Source: an uncultured Fodinibius sp. | GTDB taxonomy: Bacteria > Bacteroidota > Rhodothermia > Balneolales > Balneolaceae | Assembly (NCBI GenBank): GCA_913056235.1 | Contig: CAJXMW010000004.1 | Span: 248,001-312,000, forward strand | Direction of reading: 5' to 3' | Length of the DNA stretch: 64,000 nt | Part shown: one piece after another, positions 46,601-56,007 of the stretch | Layout: each line of letters begins with the position of its first letter | Numbering within the stretch: the first letter of the stretch is position 1 | Position numbers and translations under genes: made by a program | Notes under the pieces: model-generated | The model's input: the letters and a program-made list of their open reading frames with translations, nothing else | What the model was told of the DNA's origin: nothing | Database searches by the model: none

Positions 46601-49576
46601 TTAAAAGTTCAGGCTCAGTCCAAGAATGAACGTACGAGGTCGTGGGTAGACATTGTTGTCTATACCTCCAAAAACCTCCGGATCAAGCCCGCTGTAATTG
46701 CTTATTACAAAAGCGTTTTGGACGGTCGAGGATATCCGCAACGATTTAACCTGGTTAAACAGGTTATTGAAAGTGTATCCAACCGTGATATTATCCATTC
46801 GCAAAAACGATGCATTTTCAACGTAGTGGTCAGAGTGATATTGGGCCGTACTAAACTGCACATCTTGAATGTCTGTGATCGCATTATTTAGATAACCCTG
46901 AGAGTTGTACATGAAATTGTAGACCGTATGATTCGATGCTACGTTGTTGTACACATAATTACCGATGTTAGCCCGTGCTGAGAAAGATGCATCCCAGTTT
47001 TTGTATTCCAGTCGGGATGAAAGGCCAAACGTCATATCTGGTGACGGGCTTTCATATCGGTACTTGTCATCTGCCGTAATTTGTCCGTCGTCATTTCTAT
47101 CAACATAGACGCCGTCCAAAGGATTTCCATTCTCATCGTAAACCTGCTCATAGACGTAGAATGAACTTCTTGGATAGCCTACACTGTGAATTTGGATGGT
47201 GTTGCCAACACCGCCGGAAATCCCACCCGTTTCAACGCCAATATAATCTTCGGCGTCAACATTGGTCAGCTTCGTAATCTCATCCTGGTTGTGCGAAGCA
47301 TTCAAACCAATTTCCAGGTATGCATCTTCGGTAGATATAACACGTCCTGTGACGCTGAATTCTACGCCTCGAACTTCAAGAGTACCGATGTTCGACAGAA
47401 TGCGATTTGTGAAGTTCGTTCCTGCCGGTACCGGAATTACGTTTAATAGGTCATTTGTTTCTCGATAGTATGCTTCAAGAGAACCGACCAATCGATCGTT
47501 AAAAAATCCGTAGTCAAGTCCTACGTTATACGTAGTGGTTTCTTCCCACTTGAGGTTCTCATTGTAACCTTCCGGTCGGAGAGTGGTAATGTACTGATCT
47601 CCAAATCGGTATCGGGCCGTTGGTTCACTATATGTATATTGCGGCAAGTACGGATAGTTACCTTCGTTGATACGCTGCTGACCGGTTACACCATATCCGA
47701 GTCGAAGTTTTAACTGAGTAATTGCATCAACATCTTGCAAGAACGACTCTTCGTGCATTTTCCATGCCAGCGCTGCAGAAGGGAAGAGGCCCCAGCGATT
47801 TTCTTCCGAAAAGCGGGAAGTTCCATCCTGTCGTAAAGTAGCTGTCAGCAGGTACTTATTCTTATATGTATAATTGGCGCGTCCAAAGAAGGATACAATG
47901 TAATGTTCGGTTTCGTAGTCTGTATCCTCATCAACTGCTAAGGTATCTGAAGTATTGTAGTTGGTTACATAGTTGGACCCTTGCTCGTAATGATGCTCCC
48001 AGGAATAACCGCCGGTAACATCAATTTTACTGTCAATAGAAGATAACTCTTTCTTATAATTCAGGTAGAAGTCCAGCAGTTCATTTTCTTTCCGTTGTTC
48101 GTAACTGGTGCGTTCGCCATTGGGTTGACCTTCACCCGTATAAGCAAAGGCTGCCTGGTCCGTAATTTTGATACTCCCGTTGCTAACGTCAGAATAGTCA
48201 TATCCCATGTTAAGCGTGGCCGAAAGATTAGAAACAAACGGCATGGTATATTCGAATTTGGCATTACCGATTGAACGATAGACCGTAGATTCGTCCACCT
48301 CTTGCTCTAGCAATGCCAGTGGGTTGGCCGGGGCAATGTCGATTGGGTTATCGTTTTGATCTGTCCAGGCGAAATAATCACCAAAGTCTTCACCTACTGG
48401 ATCTTGAACCGGTTGGGTAGGATCAAAGGAGATAGCAGATCCAATAGCACCTGTATTGGCAAATCGGTTGTCAACCCGCATGCCTTTCAGGTTAAGATCC
48501 ACCTTCAGATCATTGTCTAAAAAGGATGGATTTACAGCAATGTTACCAGTCAGCCGGTCCATTTGAGATGTTTTAAGAATACCTCCATTACCGACGAATC
48601 CTAAAGACACACGGTAGGGCAGATTTCCAGCTGAACCTGTAAAGCTCAAACTGTGGTCCTGACTAAAAGCATTTTTAAAAATCTGATCTTGCCAGTGAGT
48701 GCTTTTATCACCCAGATATTGTGTTCCTGATTGTCCAAACTGTTCATCAATTACTGTTCTGAACTCACCGGCTGAAAGTACATCCAGCTCGTCAGCTCGT
48801 GTTTGGTAGGAGGCTTTACCCGTATAATTAACAGATAAGTCTTGTCCTTCCGAACCGCGCTTGGTGGTAATGATAACAACACCGTTAGAGGCACGTGATC
48901 CATAAATGGCAGTTGCAGAAGCATCCTTAAGGATAGAGATAGACTCAATATCATTAGGATTGATCGAATTCAGGGGATCCCTCATGCCTGAAACGCCGCC
49001 GCCATCCAGAGGCACGCCGTCTACAACATACAACGGATCATTACTTGCCGACAGGGAAGATCCACCGCGAATACGGATGGTAGCTCCACTACCGGGGGCG
49101 CCGCCGCCAGAAGTTACAGTCACTCCCGCTGCTTTACCCTGAAACAGTTCCTGAGGAGAGGTGATGGCTCCCTCGTTAAAATCACTAGAACTTACCGAGG
49201 TAACTGACCCCGTATTGTCGTCTTGTTGCTGCGTGCCGTACCCGATTACAACAACATCTTCGAGTTGTTGTACATCAGGCGACATTTCAATATTGATGGT
49301 AGACCGACCCTGAACTGGGACTTCTTGTTTTACATATCCGATATACGAAAACACCAGCGTATCTTGGGCTGATGGGACTCGGAGACTGTATTGTCCGTCT
49401 GTACCAGCAGAAGTTCCTCGGGTGGGCATCCCTTTTACAGTAATGTTAACCCCCGGTAGTACTTCTCCTGTTTCAGCATCGGTTACCGTTCCTGAAACGT
49501 TTGTCTGTGCCAGTCCGGGTAGTGTAAGACCCAGTACCAGGCATGACGTAATAAGTAGCTTTTTTATAGGTATCAT
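46601..49576 (-). CDS. susC: SusC-type TonB-dependent outer-membrane transporter
   Basis: 991 residues. Signal peptide (GLALPGLAQ-like end), carboxypeptidase-regulatory-like domain (about 25-100), TonB-box region LEDVVVIGYGT, plug domain (LQGKAAGV-like LFQGKAAGVTVTSGG, IRIRGGSSLSASNDPLYVVDG, AIYGSRASNGVVIITTKRG), then a 22-strand barrel ending in FILGLSLNF. Imports bound maltodextrins together with SusD. First gene of the reverse operon, controlled by the two palindromes upstream. Confidence 0.96.
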   Translation of the reverse strand: MIPIKKLLITSCLVLGLTLPGLAQTNVSGTVTDAETGEVLPGVNITVKGMPTRGTSAGTDGQYSLRVPSAQDTLVFSYIGYVKQEVPVQGRSTINIEMSPDVQQLEDVVVIGYGTQQQDDNTGSVTSVSSSDFNEGAITSPQELFQGKAAGVTVTSGGGAPGSGATIRIRGGSSLSASNDPLYVVDGVPLDGGGVSGMRDPLNSINPNDIESISILKDASATAIYGSRASNGVVIITTKRGSEGQDLSVNYTGKASYQTRADELDVLSAGEFRTVIDEQFGQSGTQYLGDKSTHWQDQIFKNAFSQDHSLSFTGSAGNLPYRVSLGFVGNGGILKTSQMDRLTGNIAVNPSFLDNDLKVDLNLKGMRVDNRFANTGAIGSAISFDPTQPVQDPVGEDFGDYFAWTDQNDNPIDIAPANPLALLEQEVDESTVYRSIGNAKFEYTMPFVSNLSATLNMGYDYSDVSNGSIKITDQAAFAYTGEGQPNGERTSYEQRKENELLDFYLNYKKELSSIDSKIDVTGGYSWEHHYEQGSNYVTNYNTSDTLAVDEDTDYETEHYIVSFFGRANYTYKNKYLLTATLRQDGTSRFSEENRWGLFPSAALAWKMHEESFLQDVDAITQLKLRLGYGVTGQQRINEGNYPYLPQYTYSEPTARYRFGDQYITTLRPEGYNENLKWEETTTYNVGLDYGFFNDRLVGSLEAYYRETNDLLNVIPVPAGTNFTNRILSNIGTLEVRGVEFSVTGRVISTEDAYLEIGLNASHNQDEITKLTNVDAEDYIGVETGGISGGVGNTIQIHSVGYPRSSFYVYEQVYDENGNPLDGVYVDRNDDGQITADDKYRYESPSPDMTFGLSSRLEYKNWDASFSARANIGNYVYNNVASNHTVYNFMYNSQGYLNNAITDIQDVQFSTAQYHSDHYVENASFLRMDNITVGYTFNNLFNQVKSLRISSTVQNAFVISNYSGLDPEVFGGIDNNVYPRPRTFILGLSLNF

Positions 49577-49672
49577 AGAATTTAGTTTAGGATTTAAATG
49601 GAAACTTTACATTTGTTCCTGGGTGCTAGTTGACAGCGATTGATCTGTTTTAGCGTTATTTACCCTGTTAAG

Positions 49673-49686
49673 TGAAAGCGCTTACA
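49673..49686. promoter_or_regulatory. LacI-type operator, susC-proximal
   Basis: TGAAAGCGCTTACA, the exact reverse complement of the site at 49729-49742, whose centre is 56 bp away. About 97 bp before the susC start, so probably in the 5' leader. Confidence 0.8.
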
Positions 49687-49724
49687 TAAGTTAGAAAAAA
49701 AAATACGATCCGCTAAGTATACCC

Positions 49725-49732
49725 CAAATGTA
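49725..49732 (-). promoter_or_regulatory. Candidate susC promoter -7 box
   Basis: TACATTTG on the minus strand fits TAnnTTTG, the Bacteroidota sigma-A element, and overlaps the distal operator. No clear -33 TTTG at the expected distance. Binding of a repressor there would block polymerase. Confidence 0.5.
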
Positions 49733-49742
49733 AGCGCTTTCA
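49729..49742. promoter_or_regulatory. LacI-type operator, susC-distal
   Basis: TGTAAGCGCTTTCA, near-perfect palindrome with central GCGC, the classic core of LacI/CcpA-family operators. Confidence 0.8.
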
Positions 49743-49922
49743 TCTACGTAGTATCTAAGAATTTCTTAGCAGATATTCAAGCACCTTCGCAAATTATCCT
49801 CACAAAAACTTCGAATACAAATATTTAATCTTTTTGAAAGCTGGATTTTAAAAAATGAAATGATTGTCGATGTTAATGGGTTACCAAAAAGTACATATCA
49901 ATATAAATGAAGGCTGGAGTAC

Positions 49923-51425
49923 ATGAGTCAACTCAAGGACAACGTTCAGACGCTTGGAGAGCTTAAAGATACCCAATGGAAATCCGTGTCGGTGAAGGAA
50001 GAAATCCGAAAAAATCTGATACAAAAAATAAGGGCCGACGAAAAGCTTTTTCCTGACATCGTGGGTTATGATAAGTCCGTGATTCCTCAACTGCAGCATG
50101 CGTTGCTGGCCAAGCACGATATTATTTTACTGGGACTTCGTGGACAAGCAAAGACGAAAATCTTGCGTCAACTCGTTTCACTTCTGGATGAATATATGCC
50201 GGTTATTGAAGGCTCGGAGATTAACGACGATCCCTTCAATCCTATTTCCAAGAAAGCTCGAGAGCTGGTGGCCGAACACGGTGATGATACGCCCATCCGG
50301 TGGGTGCACCGCAGCGAACGATACGGCGAAAAGCTGGCAACACCAGACACAGCTGTGGCAGATCTGATAGGAGATATTGATCCCATCAAAGCTGCTGCCG
50401 AAAAATTGACGCTGGCCGACGAGAATGTGATTAACTTTGGACTGGTACCGCGAACGAACCGCGGCATTTTTGCTATTAATGAACTTCCAGACTTGCAAAC
50501 ACGCATCCAGGTGGCGCTCCTTAATATTATGCAGGAACGTGATATCCAGATTCGTGGCTTTAATGTGCGAATTCCGCTGGATGTGGCGATGGTGTTTTCG
50601 GCCAATCCCGAGGATTATACCAACCGCGGCAGTATCATTACACCGCTGAAAGACCGTATCGACTCGCAGATTCTCACGCACTATCCCCGGGAAATCGAGA
50701 CAGGCATGAAAATTACCCAGCAAGAGGCCTGGATTGCCCGCGATGGAGAAGTGGAAGTAACAGTGCCGGCTATTATCAAGGAACTGCTCGAACAGATAGC
50801 ATTCGAAGCACGAGAGTCGGAGTATATCGATCAGAAGAGCGGAGTCTCCACACGTTTGACCATCACAGCGATGGAGCAACTTATTTCTGCGGCCGAGCGG
50901 CGAGCCTTGGTTAATGGGGAAGATAAGACGACAGCCCGCATTACGGATGTTTTTCATATCGTGCCTGCGCTCACCGGGAAACTGGAGCTGGTCTATGAGG
51001 GCGAACAAGAGGGAGTGCTCAATGTGGCAAAGCATATCATTGGCAAGGCGCTGAAGAAAATATTTGAAAAGCACTTTCTGGATCCCGAGAAACAGAAGAA
51101 AAGCGATGATGATAGTATCTACAAGCCGGTGCTGGACTGGTTTGCAAACGGCAATACACTGGATTTGACGGATTACTTAAGTAAAAAAGAGTATGAGCAG
51201 GCGTTGGACAGTGTGGCAGGTCTGTCCAAAGTTGTTGAAGAACAAGCCGAAGCTGCCAACGGGCAGACCAAATACGTCCTAATGGATTTTGTGATCGAGG
51301 CACTGCACCAGAATTCCATGGTGGGTAAAGAGGATATGGACGATTCCCGAAGCTATTCTGATATGCTGGGCAGTATGTTGGACTCGATGGATGACTTGGA
51401 TGATTTTGAAGATTTTGACCGCTGA
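49923..51425 (+). CDS. MoxR/ChlI-like AAA+ ATPase
   Basis: 500 residues. Walker A GLRGQAKTKI, Walker B region FAINELPDL, sensor FSANPEDYTNRG. The IMQERDIQIRG and PLKDRIDSQI segments match magnesium-chelatase ChlI/MoxR proteins. An acidic C-terminal tail ends in a DSMDDLDDFEDFD stretch. The usual partner, a von Willebrand-A protein, is not next to it. Role unknown: such ATPases act as metal-insertion or folding chaperones. Confidence 0.88.
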   Translation: MSQLKDNVQTLGELKDTQWKSVSVKEEIRKNLIQKIRADEKLFPDIVGYDKSVIPQLQHALLAKHDIILLGLRGQAKTKILRQLVSLLDEYMPVIEGSEINDDPFNPISKKARELVAEHGDDTPIRWVHRSERYGEKLATPDTAVADLIGDIDPIKAAAEKLTLADENVINFGLVPRTNRGIFAINELPDLQTRIQVALLNIMQERDIQIRGFNVRIPLDVAMVFSANPEDYTNRGSIITPLKDRIDSQILTHYPREIETGMKITQQEAWIARDGEVEVTVPAIIKELLEQIAFEARESEYIDQKSGVSTRLTITAMEQLISAAERRALVNGEDKTTARITDVFHIVPALTGKLELVYEGEQEGVLNVAKHIIGKALKKIFEKHFLDPEKQKKSDDDSIYKPVLDWFANGNTLDLTDYLSKKEYEQALDSVAGLSKVVEEQAEAANGQTKYVLMDFVIEALHQNSMVGKEDMDDSRSYSDMLGSMLDSMDDLDDFEDFDR

Positions 51426-51500
51426 TTATCATTGCAACTAGAGTGATAAAGCGTTATCTTAGTCGACTGAAATAAGCTCATAAAGAAACTTACTGAACTA

Positions 51501-51713
51501 ATGAAAGACGGAATTCATCCAGAATACGACGAAATCACGGTTGTCATGAGTGATGGTACCGAATTTAAAACCCGCAGCACCATGGATACCAAAGATGGTG
51601 AGTATCACAGCGAGGTTGATTCAAAGAACCATCCGTTTTACACAGGCAACATGAACTTTCAGAAGAAAGCTGGTCGTATCGATCGCTTTAAGAAGCGTTA
51701 CGGCAAAGACTAA
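51501..51713 (+). CDS. rpmE: 50S ribosomal protein L31
   Basis: 70 residues: GIHPEYDEITVVMSDG, EVDSKNHPFYTG, GRIDRFKKRYG. It has no zinc-binding cysteines, so it is the zinc-independent form. Followed by a terminator. Confidence 0.96.
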   Translation: MKDGIHPEYDEITVVMSDGTEFKTRSTMDTKDGEYHSEVDSKNHPFYTGNMNFQKKAGRIDRFKKRYGKD

Positions 51714-51738
51714 CTTCTGGAGTTATCGGAATTTTCAG

Positions 51739-51773
51739 AGGATGCATTTCACTATAGAGATGCATCCTTTTTT
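51739..51773 (+). terminator. Rho-independent terminator after rpmE
   Basis: 11-bp stem (GGATGCATTTC with GAGATGCATCC, one G-T wobble), 6-base loop, then a T-run; 26 bp after the L31 stop. Confidence 0.9.
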
Positions 51774-51814
51774 ATTTGCTTACATTATTAGGGCCCTGAT
51801 TGCAATGGCTCTAT

Positions 51815-51930
51815 GTCATTCTGAATTTATTCCAGGATCTATTTTTAAAATTCTTGGTTACAGATTCTGAAACAAGCCTGCCTGTGCGAAGTCGAAGTTT
51901 CGCTTCGGCGAAGGCAGGTCCAGAATGATA
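51815..51930. repeat. Dispersed repeat bounded by TCATTCTG/CAGAATGA
   Basis: Outer inverted ends TCATTCTG (51816-51823) and CAGAATGA (51921-51928). Inner arms CCTGCCT (51877-51883) and AGGCAGG (51912-51918). The left end (GTCATTCTGAATTTATTCC) resembles the element at 62109-62134 in the opposite orientation. This is a non-coding interspersed repeat of the kind common in Bacteroidota. Confidence 0.65.
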
Positions 51931-51995
51931 CTTTTTTTAACTACCGGCCAGTCATTCGTAAGGGTTGTTAAGTTTTATTTTTTAAATAGTTATTT

Positions 51996-52634
51996 ATGCA
52001 AATTACTCGATTTACTGTTGGACCCTTTGGTGAAAATACCTATCTCTTAACCGAAGGAGACGAGGCACTGATTATTGATCCCGGTTTTGTGGAGGCATCT
52101 GAGTTGAGTAGGGTACAGTCGCATATCGATGAGAACGAATTGAACGTACTGGCCGTCATACTTACCCATGCTCATGTGGATCATGTGCTTGGTCTCGATA
52201 AAGTACTGGATGAATATGAGATACCGGTTTATCTGAATAACAAGGATCGCTATCTCTGGAATAACTTCGGGTCTCAGGCTGCGATGTTTGGCTTACAAGC
52301 TAGTGGTTTTTCGTTTGATCCAGAGCCTCTACAGGTACAGCCGGAGTGGAAGATCGGAAACTTTTCCTTCGACGTTAGATATACACCGGGGCATTCCCCT
52401 GACCATGTGTCGCTGTACAGCGAGGCTGACGGAGCAGTTATTGCTGGTGATGCGCTTTTCAAGGAGGGGATAGGTCGGACAGATCTGTATAAAGGCGATT
52501 TCAAGTTGCTGGAGCAGTCTATCCGGGAGCAGTTGTACACTTTGCCTGATGAAACCATCGTGTATCCCGGCCATGGTCCAGAGACGACTATTGCTCACGA
52601 AAAGCAATCAAATCCCTTTGTGAAGAGGCAGTAA
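51996..52634 (+). CDS. Metallo-beta-lactamase-fold hydrolase (glyoxalase II-like)
   Basis: 212 residues. Metal site THAHVDHVLG, then the VRYTPGHSPDHVSLY segment, GDALFKEGIGRTDL and the final PGHGPETTIAHEK. Matches the small hydroxyacylglutathione-hydrolase-like thiolesterases. Cytoplasmic. The substrate cannot be told from sequence. Confidence 0.92.
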   Translation: MQITRFTVGPFGENTYLLTEGDEALIIDPGFVEASELSRVQSHIDENELNVLAVILTHAHVDHVLGLDKVLDEYEIPVYLNNKDRYLWNNFGSQAAMFGLQASGFSFDPEPLQVQPEWKIGNFSFDVRYTPGHSPDHVSLYSEADGAVIAGDALFKEGIGRTDLYKGDFKLLEQSIREQLYTLPDETIVYPGHGPETTIAHEKQSNPFVKRQ

Positions 52635-52641
52635 AAATATC

Positions 52642-53280
52642 TTATTGCTCTTCGTTCTTTTCTGCCTGGATTTTTTTCAGCCTGTTGATCTCATCAGTGT
52701 AATGCTGCGCTTTATCTTTTCTGATGTTTTTCAAGTGTTGGTAGGTCTGGATGGCCGCTTCATAGTTGCCCTGTTTTTCATGAATATCTGCAAGTGTTTC
52801 AGTAACGATGTCGTCGACGTTGTCTGATGAATGATCGTCCTTCTCTTCTTTTTCTTTCTTAGTGGGTTCTGCAGGACGAATACGCTTGGATTCTACCGAC
52901 GACAGCCGTTGGATAAGTGAATCTAGGTCCAGGACGGGGCCGGACTCTTCTTTCAGTGTGGTCGAGTCCCGATTTGCAGTGGACAGATCACGATCGGGTG
53001 TCCATGCTTCAAAGGCTTTGGGATGACTCAAATAATAATGCAGTTTTTGAAAGAAAGGACTGCCGGGTGCAAAGATCCGAGCTTTCAATGCTTCATCAAC
53101 AGCTTGCTCATCCATTCCTTTCAAATGATAAAACCAAGCCAGCAAAAAATGGCCCACGGCATCAGGGCCCCGTTTTTTAAGCTGCTTTTTTAGTCGTGTT
53201 GTGGCTTTAATCGGGTCATCTTCGAAATGCTCGGCATAAGAAGACAGTGATTTTGGGATATCAAAAGGTAATTGAGGCAT
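52642..53280 (-). CDS. Tetratricopeptide-like protein
   Basis: 212 residues, soluble, without signal peptide. A helical C-terminal segment has TPR character (ADIHEKQGNYEAAIQTYQHL), and the middle is charged and low-complexity (KKEKEEKDDHSSD). It follows lptE on the same strand. Function unknown; conserved position after lptE in related clusters is my recollection. Confidence 0.8.
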   Translation of the reverse strand: MPQLPFDIPKSLSSYAEHFEDDPIKATTRLKKQLKKRGPDAVGHFLLAWFYHLKGMDEQAVDEALKARIFAPGSPFFQKLHYYLSHPKAFEAWTPDRDLSTANRDSTTLKEESGPVLDLDSLIQRLSSVESKRIRPAEPTKKEKEEKDDHSSDNVDDIVTETLADIHEKQGNYEAAIQTYQHLKNIRKDKAQHYTDEINRLKKIQAEKNEEQ

Positions 53281-53364
53281 GGTCTCTGATTAATGAGTTC
53301 CCGGCACAACGTCGATGCTATTATACAAATACATAGCGATGACAATCAATTTAAAATTATGGTA

Positions 53365-53880
53365 TCACCAGCCGCTTACGGCGTCGTTAAACATGTTGTT
53401 GGCAATTCGGCTGAGGGCTTCATCGGCGGCATTTTCTTCGCCCTCTATGGGATTTTCGTTGGTATCAAAAGTGCCGGATCCGCTGAAAGATTTACTCCAC
53501 TCGGCTTGTTCCTTGTTCGTATACTGAAAGGTTGCCCGCACGTTGATTGTTACTTCATTTTGGCTGGTTTGTTGTTCGCCGGTAATGCTAAACGGTTTGT
53601 TGGTGTAACGGACGATAGACCCTTCGAGCACCGCGTCAGCCTGGGCTCTGGAGTTAGCTAGCTGCAGGCGTGTTTGATTAATAAATCGATCCAAAAGCGC
53701 CTGATTGAGCCGGTCGCTCAGGTTACCAATGCCGCTGGATGATTGATTCGCAAAAAATGGAATATAAATTGAGTTGACATCGTCGGGGATGGAGGTGCCC
53801 GTGAAGCTGTATCTAAAACATCCCGAAAGAAAAAAAGTAACAAGTAGTAGAAATAGCAGTGATTTTTTATTGCAGGCCAT
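53365..53880 (-). CDS. lptE: LPS-assembly lipoprotein LptE
   Basis: 171 residues from the ATG at 53880, which overlaps the upstream sigma-54 activator by 14 bases; the frame upstream of that is not lptE-like. Lipobox FFLSGCFRY, then the LptE domain (YSFTGTSIPDDVNSIYIPFF, LNQALLDRFINQTRL, ADAVLEGSIVRY). It partners LptD in placing LPS in the outer membrane. Confidence 0.92.
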   Translation of the reverse strand: MACNKKSLLFLLLVTFFLSGCFRYSFTGTSIPDDVNSIYIPFFANQSSSGIGNLSDRLNQALLDRFINQTRLQLANSRAQADAVLEGSIVRYTNKPFSITGEQQTSQNEVTINVRATFQYTNKEQAEWSKSFSGSGTFDTNENPIEGEENAADEALSRIANNMFNDAVSGW

Positions 53881-55156
53881 ACTGATCAAGCTTACGATAA
53901 AGAGTACGTTCGCTAATGCCGAGTGCTTCGGATGCTTTACGTCGGTTGCCTTCGAACTTCTGGAGTGCCTGCTCAATAAGAAACTGCTCAGTCTTTTCTA
54001 TGGATGGGATGTCGTCAGCATTGAAAAATTGGGTAAAGGCATCTTCCTCGGTTTCTTCTGAGATATCTGCTTCGGCATACGGTTCAACGCCTATATCTTC
54101 ATCTGCTGCGTTACCTACATTTACATCAATATCCGACATGTCGCCCTGGTTAAATTCATCCTGGATATTTTGTGGAAGAGCCTTCATATTTTTCTGCGAA
54201 AAGGTGGAATACAAAAAGGAGCCGAGCATTTTCTTAAGATCACTGATGTCACTTTGCAGCTCAACCAGTGCCCGGTAGATCAGCTTTTGATCCTCTTCAC
54301 CGAGGGAACCGTTTGAACTGCTCTGTTCTTGCTGGTCTGCCAGCACCGGCAGATTGTCGGCCGAGCCAGTATGCTGACGTCCTTTGAGATACTTTTGCAG
54401 TTTTTCTTTGTCGATAAACTCTGATTTTTCGAGCACCACCAGCTGCTCGGCTACATTGCGTAGCTCACGAACGTTGCCCGGCCAGCGGTAAGAAATAAGC
54501 AGTTCTTTAGCTTCATCCGAAAACCCTTTAAAGACAGAATCATATTTGGCCGAGAATTCGGTAACAAATTTTCGAAATATGGGGATGATATCATCGGGTC
54601 GCTCGCGGAGAGGAGGCAGCTTTACTTTTACTGTATCAAGGCGGTAGTAAAGATCTTCGCGAAATTCTTCGTCCTGAACCAGCTGCCACAGATCTTTGTT
54701 GGTAGCTGCAATCACGCGGACATCAGTAGTACGAGCCTTGCTCGAGCCCACCCGGAAATATTCTCCTGATTCCAGCACGCGCAACAATTTTACTTGCACG
54801 TTAGCCGGCATATCGCCAATCTCATCCAGGAAAATGGTCCCGCCGTTGGCTTTCTCAAAATATCCTTCACGTGCTTCATGGGCTCCGGTAAAAGCTCCCT
54901 TCTCGTGGCCAAAAAGTTCACTTTCGATGATGCCTTCAGGGATGGCCCCACAGTTTACAATTACTAGGTCGTTATGCTTGCGGTGGCTAATCTCGTGGAT
55001 GGCCTTGGCGGTTACATCTTTGCCAACTCCGCTTTCACCTTCTAAAAGCACGGTGATATCAGTATCGGCTACTTGTATAACCTTGTCGATAACCTGTTTT
55101 AGAGCAACAGATTCACCGATCAACCCAAAACGTTCTTGAAATGCTTCGCGGTCCAT
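53867..55156 (-). CDS. Sigma-54-dependent transcriptional activator without receiver domain
   Basis: 429 residues. The AAA+ domain begins at residue ~10 (GESGVGKDVTAKAIHE Walker A, ELFGHEKGAFTGAHE with the GAFTGA loop, GGTIFLDEIGDMP Walker B). A variable acidic linker (about 270-375) precedes the Fis-type helix-turn-helix (NRRKASEALGISERTLYRKL). With no N-terminal sensor domain it may be constitutive or regulated by a partner. It is the first gene of the lptE cluster, translationally coupled to lptE. Target genes unknown. Confidence 0.93.
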   Translation of the reverse strand: MDREAFQERFGLIGESVALKQVIDKVIQVADTDITVLLEGESGVGKDVTAKAIHEISHRKHNDLVIVNCGAIPEGIIESELFGHEKGAFTGAHEAREGYFEKANGGTIFLDEIGDMPANVQVKLLRVLESGEYFRVGSSKARTTDVRVIAATNKDLWQLVQDEEFREDLYYRLDTVKVKLPPLRERPDDIIPIFRKFVTEFSAKYDSVFKGFSDEAKELLISYRWPGNVRELRNVAEQLVVLEKSEFIDKEKLQKYLKGRQHTGSADNLPVLADQQEQSSSNGSLGEEDQKLIYRALVELQSDISDLKKMLGSFLYSTFSQKNMKALPQNIQDEFNQGDMSDIDVNVGNAADEDIGVEPYAEADISEETEEDAFTQFFNADDIPSIEKTEQFLIEQALQKFEGNRRKASEALGISERTLYRKLDQYGLQ

Positions 55157-55441
55157 AAGAGGAGAAGCTTGTTTCTACCTGATTATTAGCATTGTTTTAT
55201 ATGTAACCCATAAGGTAAGAATTACACATTTAGATACATAAAGATAATACGTCAAAATTACTGTTAGAAAAACGATATTAAAGGCCATACAATTCACATT
55301 TAAAAATTCAGCCACTTGATAGTTCAAAGAAAAACAGTAACCATTTAGAAAGTTAATCGTCATATAATTGAACGCGACAAATTCTGTATAGCTTGTGAGT
55401 CTGCGTTATATTCGGAGAAGGTTTTTACTTAACAAATAGGA
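55157..55441. other. 285-bp divergent spacer between two regulators
   Basis: AT-rich, especially at 55170-55370; no gene. TATATTCG at about 55408-55415, 34 bp before the sigma start, resembles a -7 box but is unsupported by a matching -33. Nothing else recognised. Confidence 0.5.
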
Positions 55442-56002
55442 ATGGAGCGACGGGAAGAAGAGCTACAAATTGTAGAAGAGATTTTGGATGGTAAACGAGA
55501 TCGATATCGAATCCTCGTGGACCGCTATGCTCCTATGGTATTCAGTGTAGTCAACGAGTTTGTTGATGCGGAATCCGAAGCCGAAGAGCTGGCGCAGGAA
55601 ATATTTGTGAAGACCTATGAGCGATTGTCATCGTTTAAGGGGCAATCAAAGTTTTCTTCGTGGCTTTATATGATAGCTAAAAATCACTGCAGAGATTATG
55701 CTAAAAATGTAAGAAGAAAGAACAAGAGGCTCGGTGACATCAATGGAAAAGAGCTTGACCGGCAGCTGGAACATAGCGAATCTCCTGATCAGGAAGTTGA
55801 AAGAAAAGAGTGGCTTGAAATTCTCAAAGAAGGATTAAAATCTATAAATCCGGATTATGCTGAAGCCTTTATGATGAAATACGATAGTGATATGAGTTAT
55901 AAGGCAATGTCAAAACGGCTGGATGTATCTGTAAGTGCGCTTAAAGTACGCGTTTATCGTGCCAAGAAGGAGTTAAAGACGTTTTTTGAATCTCAAGGTT
56001 GA
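55442..56002 (+). CDS. ECF sigma factor of the CBM48 cassette
   Basis: 186 residues. Region 2 (RYAPMVFSVVNEFV, AEELAQEIFVKTYERLSSFKG, FSSWLYMIAKNHCRDYAK) and region 4 helix-turn-helix (MSYKAMSKRLDVSVSALKVRVYRAKKEL). Different in length and sequence from the kinase-linked sigma factor at 3125-3694. Its stop overlaps the following gene's possible TTG start and lies 5 bp before the ATG, so the pair is translationally linked and the next gene is the natural anti-sigma partner. Confidence 0.94.
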   Translation: MERREEELQIVEEILDGKRDRYRILVDRYAPMVFSVVNEFVDAESEAEELAQEIFVKTYERLSSFKGQSKFSSWLYMIAKNHCRDYAKNVRRKNKRLGDINGKELDRQLEHSESPDQEVERKEWLEILKEGLKSINPDYAEAFMMKYDSDMSYKAMSKRLDVSVSALKVRVYRAKKELKTFFESQG

Positions 56003-56007
56003 ATGTT

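Larger units (their letters stand above)
49577..49922. promoter_or_regulatory. 346-bp divergent regulatory region between susC and the AAA+ gene
   Basis: No gene. It contains two operator palindromes (49673-49686, 49729-49742) and a likely susC -7 box, TACATTTG on the minus strand at 49725-49732, overlapping the outer operator. The half near the AAA+ gene (about 49745-49922) is AT-rich without a recognisable motif. Confidence 0.65.

Noticed and set aside
50178-51074. Long minus-strand frame of 298 codons opposite the AAA+ gene
   Set aside because: It is the mirror of a well-supported plus-strand ATPase, has no family-like motif, and is rich in His/Arg/Cys as shadow frames often are.
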